DNA from: Pleurodeles waltl
Lineage: Eukaryota > Chordata > Amphibia > Caudata > Salamandridae
Direction: 5' to 3'
Assembly (NCBI RefSeq): GCF_031143425.1
Contig: NC_090444.1
Span: forward strand, 54,555,533-54,619,532
DNA length: 64,000 nt
Part shown: one piece after another, positions 12,725 through 23,630 of the stretch
How positions within the stretch are numbered: position 1 is the first letter of the stretch
How the letters are laid out: the number at the start of each line of letters is the position of its first letter
The notes under the pieces: generated by a model
Told to the model about the DNA's origin: nothing
The model's input: only the letters and a program-made list of their open reading frames with translations
Database searches by the model: none
Translations under genes and position numbers: made by a program

Positions 12725-13051
12725 GAGTTATAATGGGGCACTGGGAGGGCCACCGCCAGTCTTGTTGCCTCCATTTCTTGCCTAGTGGCCAGAAAATGCA
12801 CTTTGCCCCTAAGGTCATTCTACATCTTCCTAATGTCCTCCTTTGTGCGCAGAGTGGTGACTACTGCATTCACTCTGTCTACTATCCTTTGCCGCATTTC
12901 CATTTCCCTACTGAGAGGAGTATGCTGGACTTGGGCTCCCAACAACTGTGGCTCTACCCTTATGATTTCATCCAGCATGACTCTCAACACATCGTCAGAA
13001 AAATAGGGATTTTTAGGACGTTATCTGGTGGAAAATTAAAGGAAGTGACAT
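12725..13051 (-). pseudogene. Harbinger-type Myb/SANT-like DNA-binding protein, broken
   Basis: The - strand has an ATG at 13051-13049. After one frame change near 13020 it reads 'NPYFSDDVLRVMLDEI', then 'RIVDRVNAVVTTLRTKEDIR', then 'NDLRGKV'. This follows the pattern of the Myb/SANT-like (trihelix) ORF1 of PIF/Harbinger transposons: a first acidic helix, 'VNAV..' before 'RT..(E/D)(I/V)RK', and 'W.DLR'. The expected Trp before NDLR is TAG, a single-base change from TGG (position about 12821-12823), so the frame is dead. In intact elements this protein binds transposon ends and helps the DDE transposase enter the nucleus. No transposase frame was found nearby. Many MITEs in this window have Harbinger-like 3-bp duplications, so a related autonomous element probably mobilised them. 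Confidence 0.65.
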
Positions 13052-13429
13052 GGGTTTAAATAAAAAAAAATGAGTGATGTGGGGGTAGATATAAAAGAGT
13101 GTGTGTAGTGGCTGAATGGGATTGTGAAAAAATGGGTGCCTTATCTTTCTTGAAATTAGAGTATATGGGGGTTTGTATTCTCTCTTTGCTGCAGTGTGGA
13201 TGCAAAGGATGCTGGTCTATGAAGGGGTGTGTTCTATAGTGTGATTTGCAGGTGTCTCCACTAGGTCCATGGATGTCAACTGTGTTGTTTTTTTAATGCA
13301 TCCAATGGACACTTGTCTATTGCTTTACTGAGTGTGCACCATGGCAGGTGACCTGCGTCGGCTAACTGCTGCTAGGGCACCACTACATGCCTATGTGTTT
13401 GTAATAGGTTTGGTGATTGCTTATGATGC

Positions 13430-13645
13430 TGGCATCGCCGGAGTGCAGACTGCCAAGATTACAGACGGCTGCAGCACTGGCTCTCCACGGTTTGGCATAA
13501 CAGTTGGCTGTTCTGGCTGGACTCATCATTATATGGCAATCTGGGAACTGCTGTCCCGCTGGCTTTTTTTGACCACCGCAGCGGCGGTCTGGTGGTCCGC
13601 CTGCCAAACTCAGAATTGGACACCGAGCGGTATAGAGTGGTATAC
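13430..13645. repeat. GC-rich dispersed element fragment
   Basis: A run of 'ctggca', 'gccgg', 'cgccagc'-like words and 'gcggcggtctggtggtccgcc' resembles the interior of the element at 29812-30186. The ends were not found. Confidence 0.35.
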
Positions 13646-13649
13646 ACTA

Positions 13650-13905
13650 AAGGATCCAAATTAACTCAGAGGCTTCTTACACATTACAAGCCAGAAAGGA
13701 TCTTATGCTCCATTGACCAGCAGCTCTTAGCAGTCCCAAGAATAAATAAAGCCAGAGCCTGGAGTTGTTCTTTTGCCTACCATGTCCCCACAGTTTGGAA
13801 CTCTCTAGGGTTTACTGCTAAGGAAAATGGAATCAGAACCAACATTCAGGAAAGCCTGAAAAAAACCTGTATTTTCTAATAAATTTGTGGCAAGGAAGTA
13901 CCCTG
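13650..13905 (+). pseudogene. CR1/L2-type LINE 3' fragment
   Basis: The frame reads 'TQRLLTHYKPERILCSID', then 'LLAVPRINKARAWSCSFAYH', then 'VPTVWNSLGF'. This matches the C-terminal signature of CR1/L2 ORF2: '..y.P.R.LRS...LL.VP..' followed by '..aFs..aP..WN.LP'. Only about 80 codons remain, ending in TAA, with no RT core. It is a 5'-truncated dead copy. Confidence 0.6.
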
Positions 13906-15555
13906 TGCGCTTAAGAAGTCCTGGAGAATGAAATAGAATAGATAGAATGTTGTTTATGGTCACTGATGGTGGAGTTTTCGTTGATTCTTTCTTCCCTTAG
14001 TGCAGTGTTGGGTGGGAAGCTACCTAGTGACCCCAAATTGGTTATACTCCACAAAAACACTGATCTTCACTGCAACGGGTACAAATGGCACTGATGTAGC
14101 CTGGGCTCCTGGTTGCCAAGACAGACATTGCTTGGATGTGAAATTACATAAACCAGCTGAGATTTAGGAAATGGTGCCAGGGCCTATATCAGTGCATGAG
14201 CCTACAGAAACCGATTTACCTTCATAAAGGGTGCCTACTGCACTACCGCAAAATTTGGACACATTGGAGTGTAGAGGGGACCCCATGTAAACCTACACCA
14301 TGAAGATCAGAACATTAATAGCTTCTTTATGGAGGCTGGTACTGAGAAATGTTAATGGTATTCTTATCACCGCAATATATTAATAGCATGTTGAGGTGTT
14401 GGTCATTGTCATTGACATTACTGTTGTATATGGAATGTGTTGTATAGTTTTCTGGTTTTATCATAAAGTCAATACATGATTTATTGGTTACCCAGGAGTA
14501 TTACTCAAAAAGAAATGTATGAATAAATCAGATGGAGAGGAATACACATATTTTGAAAGAATCAATAATTATGTCCACCTGCATAATTTGATGTGAGCCA
14601 TGGGGCCTACTCACAAAAATAAATTCAGTCATAAATGTGACCAAATTTACTTCCCTTATGCTTGTCAAGAATTCACAAAGGCATTCCTGGCAGGTGTAAA
14701 CCCTTTTACAGAAGCTGATATCTCCACCATAAGTTTGGGGTTCTCTACATCTGTAAGTTCTGTTCGAGGGGTGGGTGTATGGGTGTACCTGGGTGTTCCA
14801 AGCATTTTTGTCTTCTATGATTGTGAATTCCAAGAAACTAGAAGGTTTGTGTGTGAACACAAACTCATATCATTCCTCTCTCCAGCCTGGCAAGGTTGGC
14901 ATTCTTACTCCAGCCAAGTGGTGGTGTAAATTCCATTACAGCGTCGGAAGAAGAATGGATCCCCGCCACATTTGGTGGGGGTGTAATGGAAGATATTTGT
15001 CCAAGTGGAAACATATTTTAATGGCAGATGAAAGAAAGAGAAACAAAAAAGTGTCCCTTTGCACAAAGGGAATCCATTTGCAATGTGTGGAGTTCCCATC
15101 CGTGGAGAGCGGTGTACAATGGATAGGGAGTCCAACCATAAACAGCATGTGATTCCCTGAGGGATCCGTATGGAAATCTGTGACCGGTACAACTTTGCAT
15201 GTAGATTCGAAATTTGCAATTTCCAAAAAGTAGCAAAACTACATTAGGACATAAAATTAAAAACCTGGTTGTAGTTGCACTACTTGTTTTTTGTGCAGCA
15301 GTCCCTCGTACATTACATTTGTATTATGGTACTGGCCTAAATTATTCTTTATTGTTGATTCCTTTTGATTTATGTTAATTTTTGTGACACACTATTACTT
15401 CTGTGACACATCAGATGACGATTTTATCAAACTGGTATCTTTTCATGTTATTATGATAATGAAACATGGCAGCTACTTTATTTAAAAATGGGCAAGTGTT
15501 TTATTTCATTTATTTAATCACAGGAGTGCCCATTGCACTACTGAATATATTTTTG
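13906..15555. other. Unassigned sequence upstream of the signal exon
   Basis: Nothing delimited. The region 14590-15230 has several overlapping open frames on both strands, which is typical of a decayed repeat, but no domain can be read. It ends where similarity between the two signal-exon copies begins. Confidence 0.4.
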
Positions 15556-15974
15556 CAGAATCTAAAGTTCCGGTCCCAGTCCTGGTTCCCTTGGAAACTG
15601 TTTAAAGTAAACAATGCTCATTAAGTGACTAGTTACCTTCTTTTCTTGGCCAATTTTGCCAGGGATGCAAATAGCAGGGGTTGCAAGTCTCTGCTGTATG
15701 GCCAGAGGTCCCTGGTGCGGGACCCCTGTGCTGCACTAATCATTATTTCAACAGTTATGAATCCTACAGAGGAGCAGTTGACTCTGATGGGAGACTCTTT
15801 TAGGCAGCAGCGCATAGAGCTTGCCATCAGCAGCCTTAAAGGTTAATTGTGCAATTACATTTATTTATTTCACAACTATATCCCTTGGGGAATTCCCATG
15901 GTTGACTACAGTAGTCAAAGATCTATTCTGTCTTTAACAAAAGAAGTTCACAATGACGAAAATTGTTTTGTCTG

Positions 15975-15990
15975 GGAGTGTCTATAATGC
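15975..15990 (+). promoter_or_regulatory. Possible TATA-like promoter element
   Basis: 'gagtgtctataatgctgc' lies about 155 bases upstream of the signal-peptide ATG and is conserved as 'gagtgtctatattgctgc' in the degenerate copy near 9010. Conservation plus a CTATAAT core suggests a core promoter. The start site is not known. Confidence 0.3.
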
Positions 15991-16139
15991 TGCTGGTTTT
16001 GGCAGTGGTGGTCTTAAAAATTCTTGGCTGGTGTCCAGTCTGTCTTTTCCTGAGTCATCCATCCCTTCTTCTCTTCATGTGTCATCCTATAGATCCCAGA
16101 CATCAGTGCAGCAGTGGTTCTGATATTGCTGTAGACCTC

Positions 16140-16230
16140 ATGATGAGGACTCCAGGTGCCATTCTGCTCCTTGCTGTCCTCCTTGGGTCCTACAAGGCGC
16201 TTCCAGTGGAGGGTGAAAACTTACCTGAAG
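16140..16230 (+). CDS. Signal-peptide exon of a secreted WAP-family gene
   Basis: Two adjacent ATGs (16140 and 16143) open a frame beginning MMRTPGAILLLAVLLGSYKA and continuing LPVEGENLPEG. It has a short basic N-terminus, a leucine-rich hydrophobic core and a small-residue cleavage region (likely near KA/LP). The exon ends at a strong donor, CTGAAG|GTGAGTATGC (GT at 16231), in phase 1. WAP exons are typically phase 1 at both ends, and the WAP exons at 35651, 41163 and 58913 start in phase 1, so this exon is compatible with any of them. The joint to 35651 would span a 19.4-kb intron; that linkage is inferred. A degenerate duplicate of the flanks lies at 8.7-9.25 kb. The product would enter the secretory pathway. 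Confidence 0.7.
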
Positions 16231-16619
16231 GTGAGTATGCAAGGATCAGGCTTTCAGCATCTGACTGCACAAGTTATCTGAGTGATCGAGATTGTGTCTT
16301 TTTCTAAAGAGCTTTAGGGGTCTGTGTTATGCCACTGTGTTGTTTCCTGGTGGCGCATGCTGCAGGATACAATAGTAGCTGGATTACTCCTAAGTGCTCT
16401 GCCCGGTGCTAGTGCATATAGTAACATGCTGGGGCATATTATTGTGAACACGGTTATCATCAGCTGTGGCACATCCGTGCTGTGCTGGATGCATGAAAGA
16501 TGCACCATCTAATATATTTGACGAAAATTGTGGAAGTGCAAGAAATTGCACCATGAAAAAGTTCAGTCCGCTTCTGTACTATTACACATGTACAAACACT
16601 GCACTAACCCATGTTTAGT

Positions 16620-17160
16620 CCCTGAGTGTGGCACTGTAGTTATTGTCGCCTGCCTATTCACTGTCTTCTCTGACACACTGTGTGGTGTGGAGGAAGACGC
16701 TATCTCTGAGTGTGACCCTGTAGTTATTGTTACACTCCCATTTGCTATCTCCTCTGACACACACAGGAAGATACTATCTCGGAGTTTGATGCAGTAGTTA
16801 TTGTTCCATGTCCATTCACTGTCTCCTCTGACACACTGCTATGCGTGGAGGAAGGTGCTATCTGAGTGTGACCCTGTATTTAAAGTTCCATGCCCATTCA
16901 CTGTCTCCTCTGACTCACTGCTAGGTGTGGAGGAAGGTGCTATCTCTACGTATCATCCTGTAGTTATTGTTGTATGCCCATTCACTGTCTCCTCTGACTC
17001 ACTGCTATGTGTGGAGGAAGGTGCTGTCTGAGTGTGACCCTGTAGTTATTGTTGCATGCCCATTCACTGTCTCCTCTGACACGCTACTAGGTGTGGAGGA
17101 AGGTGCTATCTCTGAATGTGACACTGTAGTTATTGCTCCATGCCCATTCGCTTTTCTGAG
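16620..17160. repeat. Minisatellite, about 83-bp unit, about 7 copies, in intron 1
   Basis: The unit contains 'ccattcactgtctcctctgacacactgct', 'gtgtggaggaaggtgctatct' and 'gagtgtgaccctgtagttattg'. 'attcactgtct' recurs at about 16647, 16814, 16896, 16980 and 17062, giving a spacing of 82-84 bp. It begins about 390 bp downstream of the signal-exon donor. The open frames in it are repeat shadows. Confidence 0.85.
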
Positions 17161-17456
17161 GCAGCACATGTAAAAGATAGTCCTGTACCTGAGGATGGAA
17201 TTGAGTATACAGCAAACAAATTGTAAGAACATTTCTGAAGACCAATATAACATATTTGTGTGTACTTTACATGATGCATCAAAACAAAAAAAGTTATCAA
17301 CGTACATGACATGTAAATTGAGTGCAAAGATCTCACAAACAGTACATGTGGTGCGATTACTTAAAAGAACTATATGCGCCCGCACACCTGTCTTGAGAGC
17401 AGTTTCATCTGAAACTTGCAGGTTGTATGATAGGTGAAGATATATCTGTACCTGAA

Positions 17457-19542
17457 TGTTAGAAATGGGGTTTTTGGTTGGCAGTCAGGTTACCCTCTGT
17501 CCAAGCAAGAACCCTCACTCTAGTCAGGGTAAGTCACACACAATCCAAAATTAGCCCACCCTCTGGTAGCTTGGCACGAGCAGTCAGGCTTAACTTAGAA
17601 GGCAATGTGTAAAGTATTTGTGCAATAAATCATACAATACCACCATATAGCACCACAAAAATACACCACACAGTGTTTAGAAAAATATATAATATTTGTC
17701 AGAATAATTGTAGGTCAAAACGAATAAAGTTGCAATGTGAATTGGTAAAGATATCACTGAAAAGTGATATCAAGTGTCTTAAGTCTTTAAAAAGCAAACA
17801 AAGTCTCTTTCAAGCACAAAGTACCTGGTTTGGAGTGGAAAATCTCCGCAGAGGGCCGCAGAAGAAGAGAAACGTGGAAAAATGGTGTGTGCGTTGATTT
17901 CTCCCCAGCACACACGGACTTGCGTCGTTATTTTTCACGCGGGGAAGTCGTGCGTCGTTTTCCGGCGCGTGGGCAGTCTCTTTCTGAGGATTACCAGATG
18001 ACCCAGGTCTGTGCGTGGATTCTCCTGCTTGTTTTCTGGCTGCGCGTCGTTCTGCGGAGCTGTGCATCGAAGTTTCGATCTCACGGCAGGCGTTGCGTCG
18101 ATTTCTCCTCTGGAGGTCGGGCAGCGTTATCCTTGCGAGGCCGTGCGTCAAATTTCCAGTCGTCCCAACGGCGTCACGTCGATCAGCGTTGGTGTGCAGC
18201 TTTTTTCTCGCCGCGGAACAAGCTGTGCGTCGAAAATGTTGGCGCATGGAGCGTCCAAGTGAAAAAGAGAAGTCTTTTAGGTCCTGAGACTTCAGGGAAC
18301 AGAAGGCAAGCTCTATCTAAGCCCTTGGAGAGCAGTTTCATAGCCAGACAAGAGTTTGGCAAGGCAGCAGACCAACAGCAAGGCAGCAGTCCTTTGTAGA
18401 AAGAAGACAGGTGAGTCCTTTGAGCAGCCAGGCAGTTCTTCTTGGCAGGATGTAGTTTCTGGTTCAGGTTTCTTTTCCAGCAAGTGTCTGATGAGGTAGG
18501 GCAGAGGCCCTGTTATATACCCAAATGTGCCTTTGAATATGAGTGGGGGAGACTTCAAATAGTGGCTAAGAAGTGCACCAGGTCCCCTTTCAGTTCAATC
18601 CTGTCTGCCAGGGTCCCAGTAGGGGGTGTGGCAGTCCTTTGTGTGAGGGCAGGCCCTCCACCCTCCCAGCCCAGGAAGACCCATTCAAAATGCAGATGTA
18701 TGCAAGAGAGGCTAAGTACCCTGTGTTTGGGGTGTGTCTGAGTGAATGCACAAGGAGCTGTAAACCAAGCCTAGCCAGACGTGGATTGTAAGGCACAGAA
18801 AGATTTAAATGCAAAGAAATGCTCACTTTCTAAAAGTGGCATTTCTAGAATAGTAATATTAAATCCGACTTCACCAGTCAGCAGGATTTTGTATTACCAT
18901 TCTCGCCATACTAAATATGACCTTCCTGCTCCTTTCAGATCAGCAGCTGCCACTTCAACAATGTATGAGGGCAGCCCCATTGTTAGCCTATGAAGGGAGC
19001 AGGCCTCACAGTAGTGTAAAAACGAATTTAGGAGTTTTACACTACCATCACATATAACTACACAGGTACATGTCCTGCCTTTTACCCACAAAACACCCTA
19101 GGGGTTACCTAGGGCATACATTAGGGGTGACTTATATGTAGAAAAGGGGAGTTCTAGGCTTGGCAAGTATTTTTAAATGGCAAGTCGAAGTGGCAGTGAA
19201 ACTGCACACACAGGCCTTGCAATGGCAAGCCTGAGACAAGGTTAAGGGGGCTACTTAAGTGAGTGGCACAACCAGTGCTGCAGGCCCACTAGTAGCATTT
19301 AATCTACAGGCCATAGGCACATATCGTGCACATTACTAGGGACTTATAAGTAAATTAAATAGTCCAATCAGGTAGGATCCAAAGTTACCATGTTTGAAAA
19401 GGGAGAGAGCATATGCACTTTAGCACTGGTTAGCAGTGGTAAAGTGCGCAGAGTCTAAAAGCCAGCAAAACAGGGTCCAAAAAGTGGAGGGAGGCAGGCA
19501 AAAAGTTAGGGATGACCACCCTAAGGCATGTCAGGTCCAACA
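17457..19542 (-). mobile_element. LTR-like element, family 2, complete
   Basis: The element is bounded by TGTTAGAAAT...GGTCCAACA (TG...CA) with a perfect 5-bp direct repeat CTGAA on each side (17452-17456 and 19543-19547). On the - strand it begins TGTTGGACC and ends CTAACA. The 2,086 bp have no significant coding frame but include a CpG-rich core (about 17.9-18.25 kb) with recurring 'gcgtcg' words. TG...CA ends and a 5-bp duplication are what integrase-mediated insertion leaves, so a solo LTR or a coding-free LTR-type element is most likely. A second copy, cut at its far end, lies at 53433-55612. Confidence 0.75.
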
Positions 19543-20440
19543 CTGAAAAAATCACAACCTACATAAAAGGCGCTGGAAAATCAAATGCCCAATATCCTGA
19601 TAAGATTCCTATGACCATATTAAAACAGAATAATAAAAATGAAAGTACCCTCTTGTTCCCAAGTTTTGACTGGCCAAATTCTAAGCACCTGCAAAGGAAG
19701 TACCTCACCGCCTCTCATAACTGGCACTGGCAAAGCCAATAGAAGTTTTGCCTTGGCAGCTTGTCCGATGGTTAATTATTTATTATTGCAAGTTTTTGCC
19801 ACAAAGCAAAAATTGCATACCACCACTCTATTGTGGTGCCTGTATTCTTGCAATATTCAGTCTAAATCAAAACAAGCATTAGAAAATGCAAGGGGTCTCA
19901 CATTTGCTTGAGCTAGAGCCATTAACCCCTTAGCTGCTTGGCCTCACCCCCCCCCCCCGCCGCAGTGCAGAGCCCTTTTTTGGCTATTTGGTGTAGTTCA
20001 CACTTAGGCCTTCATAACTTTTTGTCCACATAAGCAATGCATGCCAAATTTGCATCCTTTTTTTCCAACATCCTAGGGATTCTAAAGGTACCCAGAGTTT
20101 GTGGGTTCCTCTGGAGGAGACCATGAAATTAACCAAAATACAGATAAAATGTCATTTTTTTTTTTTGGGGGAAAAAGGGCTGTTTTTTCCCCTGAAAATG
20201 GCATCAACAAAGGGTTTGCTGTGCTAAAATCACCATCTTCCCAGCTTTCAGGAACAGGCAGACTTGAATCAGGAAAACACATTTTTAGACACAATTTGGA
20301 CATTTTACTGGGACATACCCCATTTTTCCTATTTTTTGTGCTTTTAGCCTCCTATGTCTTTTTTACACAATGGCTTACATTTCGAAGAAAAAAAGGTAGA
20401 GAAAGACAAGGGGCAATAACACTTGTTCTGCTCTTCTGTG
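19543..20440. other. Unassigned, with poly-C and poly-T runs
   Basis: Apart from a C-run near 19947-19958 and a T-run near 20155, nothing can be assigned. The 3' part may be a diverged first unit of the following array. Confidence 0.35.
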
Positions 20441-21340
20441 TTCCCCCAAGTATCCGAATACAAAATGGTACCTCACTTGCGTGGATAGGCCTAATGCCCG
20501 CGTCAGGAAACGCAACATGGACACATCATGTTTTTACATTGAAAACAGACGTGTTTTTTGGAAAGTGCCTAGCTATGGATTTTGGCTTCTATCTTAGCCG
20601 GCATCTGACGAAGCCTACCAAGCCTGTGCATTTTTTAAAAATAGACACATAGGGGAATCCAAGATGGGGTGACTTGTGGGGCTCTCACCAGGTTCTGTTA
20701 CCCAGAATCCTTTGCAAACCTCAAAATGTGGCCCAAAAAAACACTTTTTCCTCACATTTCGGTAACAGAAAGTCCTAGAATCTGAGAGGAGCCCCAAATT
20801 TCATCCTACGCAGTGTTCCCCCAAGTCTCCCGATAAAAATGGTACTTCACTTGTGTGGGTAGGCCTAGTGCCCGCAACAGGACATGCCCCAAAACACAAC
20901 GTGGACACATCCCATTTTCTCAAAGAAACTAGAGCTGTGTTTTGCAAGGTGCCTAGCTGTGGATCTTGGCCTCTAGCTCAGCCGGCACCTAGGGAAACCT
21001 ATGAAACCTGTGCATTTCTGAAAACTAGACACCTAGGGGAATCCAGGGTGGGGTGACTTGTGGGGTTCTCACCAGGTTCTGTTACCCATAATCCTTTTCA
21101 AACCTCAATATTTGGCATGAAAAAAACACCTTTTCCTCACATTTCTGTGATAGAAAAACTGGAATCTGAGAGGAGCTATAAATTTCCTTCCACCCAGCAT
21201 TCCCCCAAGTCTCCCGATAAAAATGGTACCTCACTTGTGTGGGGAGGCCTAGTGCCCGCAGCAGGAATAGATCACACAACGGTCAATGTAGGCCCTTACA
21301 TGAGGGCAACTGTTGACCCTGGGGTGATCCATTCCTGACG
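20440..21340. repeat. Tandem array, about 375-385-bp unit, about 2.5 copies
   Basis: 'cccccaagt-tcc-ga' followed by 'aaaatggtacctcacttg-gtgg-taggcctagtgcccg' recurs at about 20443, 20818 and 21203. 'ggggtgacttgtgggg-tctcaccaggttctgttaccc' recurs at about 20668 and 21050. It lies just downstream, on the - strand, of the piggyBac-like frame at 21.7-22.05 kb and could be its non-coding tail. Confidence 0.75.
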
Positions 21341-21699
21341 CAGGCACTAGGTACAGGCACTCAAGTGGGGTAGTATCTTTATCAGGACAGGTGGGGAAAC
21401 ACTGGGTGGTAGGAATTTTGTGGATCCCAGCATATCCCTGTAGTTTGTGCGACAGAAATGCAAGAAAAAATAGAGTTTTTATTCAACATTTCATATTTGC
21501 AGGGTATTCTCGGTAAGAAAACGTTGGGGAATCCACACAAGTCACACCTCTGTGGACTCCCCCGGATGTCTAGAAATGTCTGGGTTTGGTATGTTTCCCT
21601 ATATGGCCGCCGAGCCCAGGACCAAAAACACAGGTGCCTGCCTTACAAAACCAGTTTGTTTTGTGATAGATAATTTTGATGTCTCCACAATACGATTTG

Positions 21700-22052
21700 G
21701 GCGGTGGAAATTGGGTATGAACTGAATTGGGGAGCTCCCAAGAGAACACTCTCTGTGCTTGCTGCCGCATTCACCTGATCTCTGGGTTGGGCTAAGCCGC
21801 TATTGTCCCATTGCACAGACTGTGCTTGCGAAGGTACAACAGGACTGTCCTCATCACCTCCCTCATAATCACTGGAAGAGGAGCTATCGAATGGGACTCC
21901 TCCGACTGAAAAATCACTCCCAGAGTCGGTGCCATTGTCCTATCCCTCAGATGTTGTCTCAGTATCTGCTGTATCAGTCTCTGATCCTACGTCAGAGCTG
22001 TCCTCTATAACCCGAGTGAGGGCTTGAGCAGCAGACATCCAACGAGATGCCA
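21700..22052 (-). pseudogene. Possible piggyBac-type transposase N-terminus, broken
   Basis: On the - strand an ATG at 22052-22050 opens 'MASRWMSAAQALTRVIEDSS', followed by 'DVGSETDTADTETTSEG', a TAG stop, then 'DNGTDSGSDFS', 'PFDSSSSSDYEGGDEDS' and 'VPSQAQSVQWDN'. A short basic start, a helix of the '..A.ea...i.dds' type and then a long Ser/Asp/Glu-rich tract is typical of piggyBac-like transposases. The diagnostic catalytic domain is not present here, so the family call rests on composition and layout only. A DNA-binding or chromatin protein with an acidic N-terminus is the alternative. Confidence 0.4.
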
Positions 22053-22059
22053 TATCTCC

Positions 22060-22640
22060 TACTGGCTAAACTGTTGCTCTAAAACACTAGCCTACGTAGA
22101 CAGTCACAAAAATGCTGGTGGGTGTGTGTGGGTGATACGTGCAACAGTAGAGGTCACATTACCCTCTCTTTTTCCCTCAATCAGCACGTTCTTTCAAGAC
22201 ACTCAAAAAACACCTTGTCACATACCAATCATCACATCTTAAGCACCTCCTGCGCCCAGTCTAACAATCATTATTGGCGCTCCCACTCCCATGACCTCCT
22301 TCTCGGATTCCCTCACTACCACCCAGCAAAAGTGCCCTTCATCTCTCCATAGCCCCCGCACATACATTTAATTTGTATTATAGTGCAGGTAATGGCTTAC
22401 TTTACTAATGTACTCAGCTATTTACATAAAATACAGATTTGATCTTTGCAGTAGACATATAAACCTTCTGCGCTACTTTATGGCATCAAAACTGCCACTA
22501 GACAAAAGTCTGATCCTTTTGTAGCAGAAACATAATCACAAGACTTACTTGACTTTTTTATTGCTGGCTAAAAACTACAGTTAAAACGCGTCAGTTGAAG
22601 TATGTGCATTGCTTTGAAGACGCAAGCTGAAACTGCAAGA
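22060..22640. other. Unassigned
   Basis: No domain or element boundary seen. Confidence 0.35.
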
Positions 22641-22649
22641 CAACTGGTG

Positions 22650-22757
22650 GCGAATATATATATATATTTATATACACACACGTATATATATGTTGCCCCC
22701 AGGGAAACAACACACACATTGACAAAAATGATATATATACATATATATAGATAGATC

Positions 22758-22794
<37 letters not shown>

Positions 22795-22850
22795 CTATCT
22801 AGATAGATATATCTATCTACATAGATAGACATATCTATATTTTTTTTAGT
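22650..22850. repeat. TA/TAGA microsatellite cluster with palindromic centre
   Basis: (TA)n runs at 22655-22690 and 22731-22790 are followed by mirrored 'atctatctagatagat' and 'tagatagacatatctat' segments, giving a cruciform-prone AT block. Confidence 0.85.
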
Positions 22851-23047
22851 AGTTGTATGGTTTACTTGGGGGCCAATTATTATTATTTTTTTTTAATTAG
22901 CCCCTGGGGGGCGCAATCATGTGTGATCTCGCCCCGCAGGGGAGCCTACCTTTTAAAAAATATATATATCATTTTCCCATGGGGGGGGTGTCGGCCCATT
23001 TGCCGAGGGGGCCAACACTCCAAAGTGAAATCCCTGGTGTCTAGTGG

Positions 23048-23098
23048 GGTTTCCTGGCCCTCGATCACAGCTGCGCTTCAATCGAGGGCCAGGAAACC
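23048..23098. other. Perfect 18-bp hairpin
   Basis: Left arm 23048-23065 and right arm 23081-23098 are perfect reverse complements with a 15-base loop; the arm starts GGTTTCCTGG. It sits in GC-rich sequence full of G and C runs, probably a non-autonomous element interior. Confidence 0.8.
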
Positions 23099-23399
23099 GG
23101 TTCAGGAAGGCCTCGTTTGAAAGGGGAGGAGACACGTGTCTCCTGGGGTATTTTTAGAAAAAAAAGTCCTCCCTGGTGTCGGTCACTGGTCGTGACCCAC
23201 ACTGGGAGGAGGTGTGGGCGTTGCCCAGTGGCCGACGCCTGCACTGTAGGGGTTAACGCCGAACTTTTCTTGCCACAAAAATTGAAAATGGAAAGTAAAA
23301 CAGTTTCACATAAGTGAGCTGATTCACACCACCATGGTTGCCATGAGCATCAGCGCTAATGAGAGACACAAAAGGAAAAATAAGTTTGCTCACAGTCAA

Positions 23400-23630
23400 A
23401 CCCATCGGCAAGCGATCAATTAGCCATGTAACAGGGGCGATGGCCAAGGCGATAATAAAACCTCCCCAAGGAGGGACAAGCGTAAACCATTTACCAATGT
23501 CATCAAAGCAATTTTGAAGGGCAAGCCCACGAACGAGTGGTAGTGACGGGCGTGAGTTGGGCGTTGTTAAAAGCCCAGATACATACCACCGCCTCAGAAA
23601 AGTGCTATGCTCAACCTAAAAAGGGGCATG
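23400..23630 (+). repeat. Dispersed repeat family R1, copy 2 (diverged)
   Basis: It shares 'cccatcggcaa', 'atgtaacagg', 'gggcaagcccacgaac' and 'gggcgttgttaaaagccc' with the copies at 0.74, 25.68 and 38.33 kb, in the same order. Confidence 0.5.

Noticed and set aside
16324..16512. Short frame with a hydrophobic stretch following the signal exon
   Set aside because: It is intronic, lacks splice support and has no paralogue in the 9.2-kb copy.
17810..18399. Arg/Ser-rich frames of up to 189 codons
   Set aside because: They come from the CpG-rich 'gcgtcg' core of the family-2 element; open on both strands, with no domain and no conservation in the 53.4-kb copy.
20101..20652. 183-codon frame with hydrophobic stretches
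   Set aside because: It spans the start of the 375-bp tandem array; no domain, and the frame is not kept in later units.
22650..22850. Palindromic AT block as a possible replication origin
   Set aside because: The composition is explained by TA/TAGA microsatellite expansion; nothing else supports an origin.
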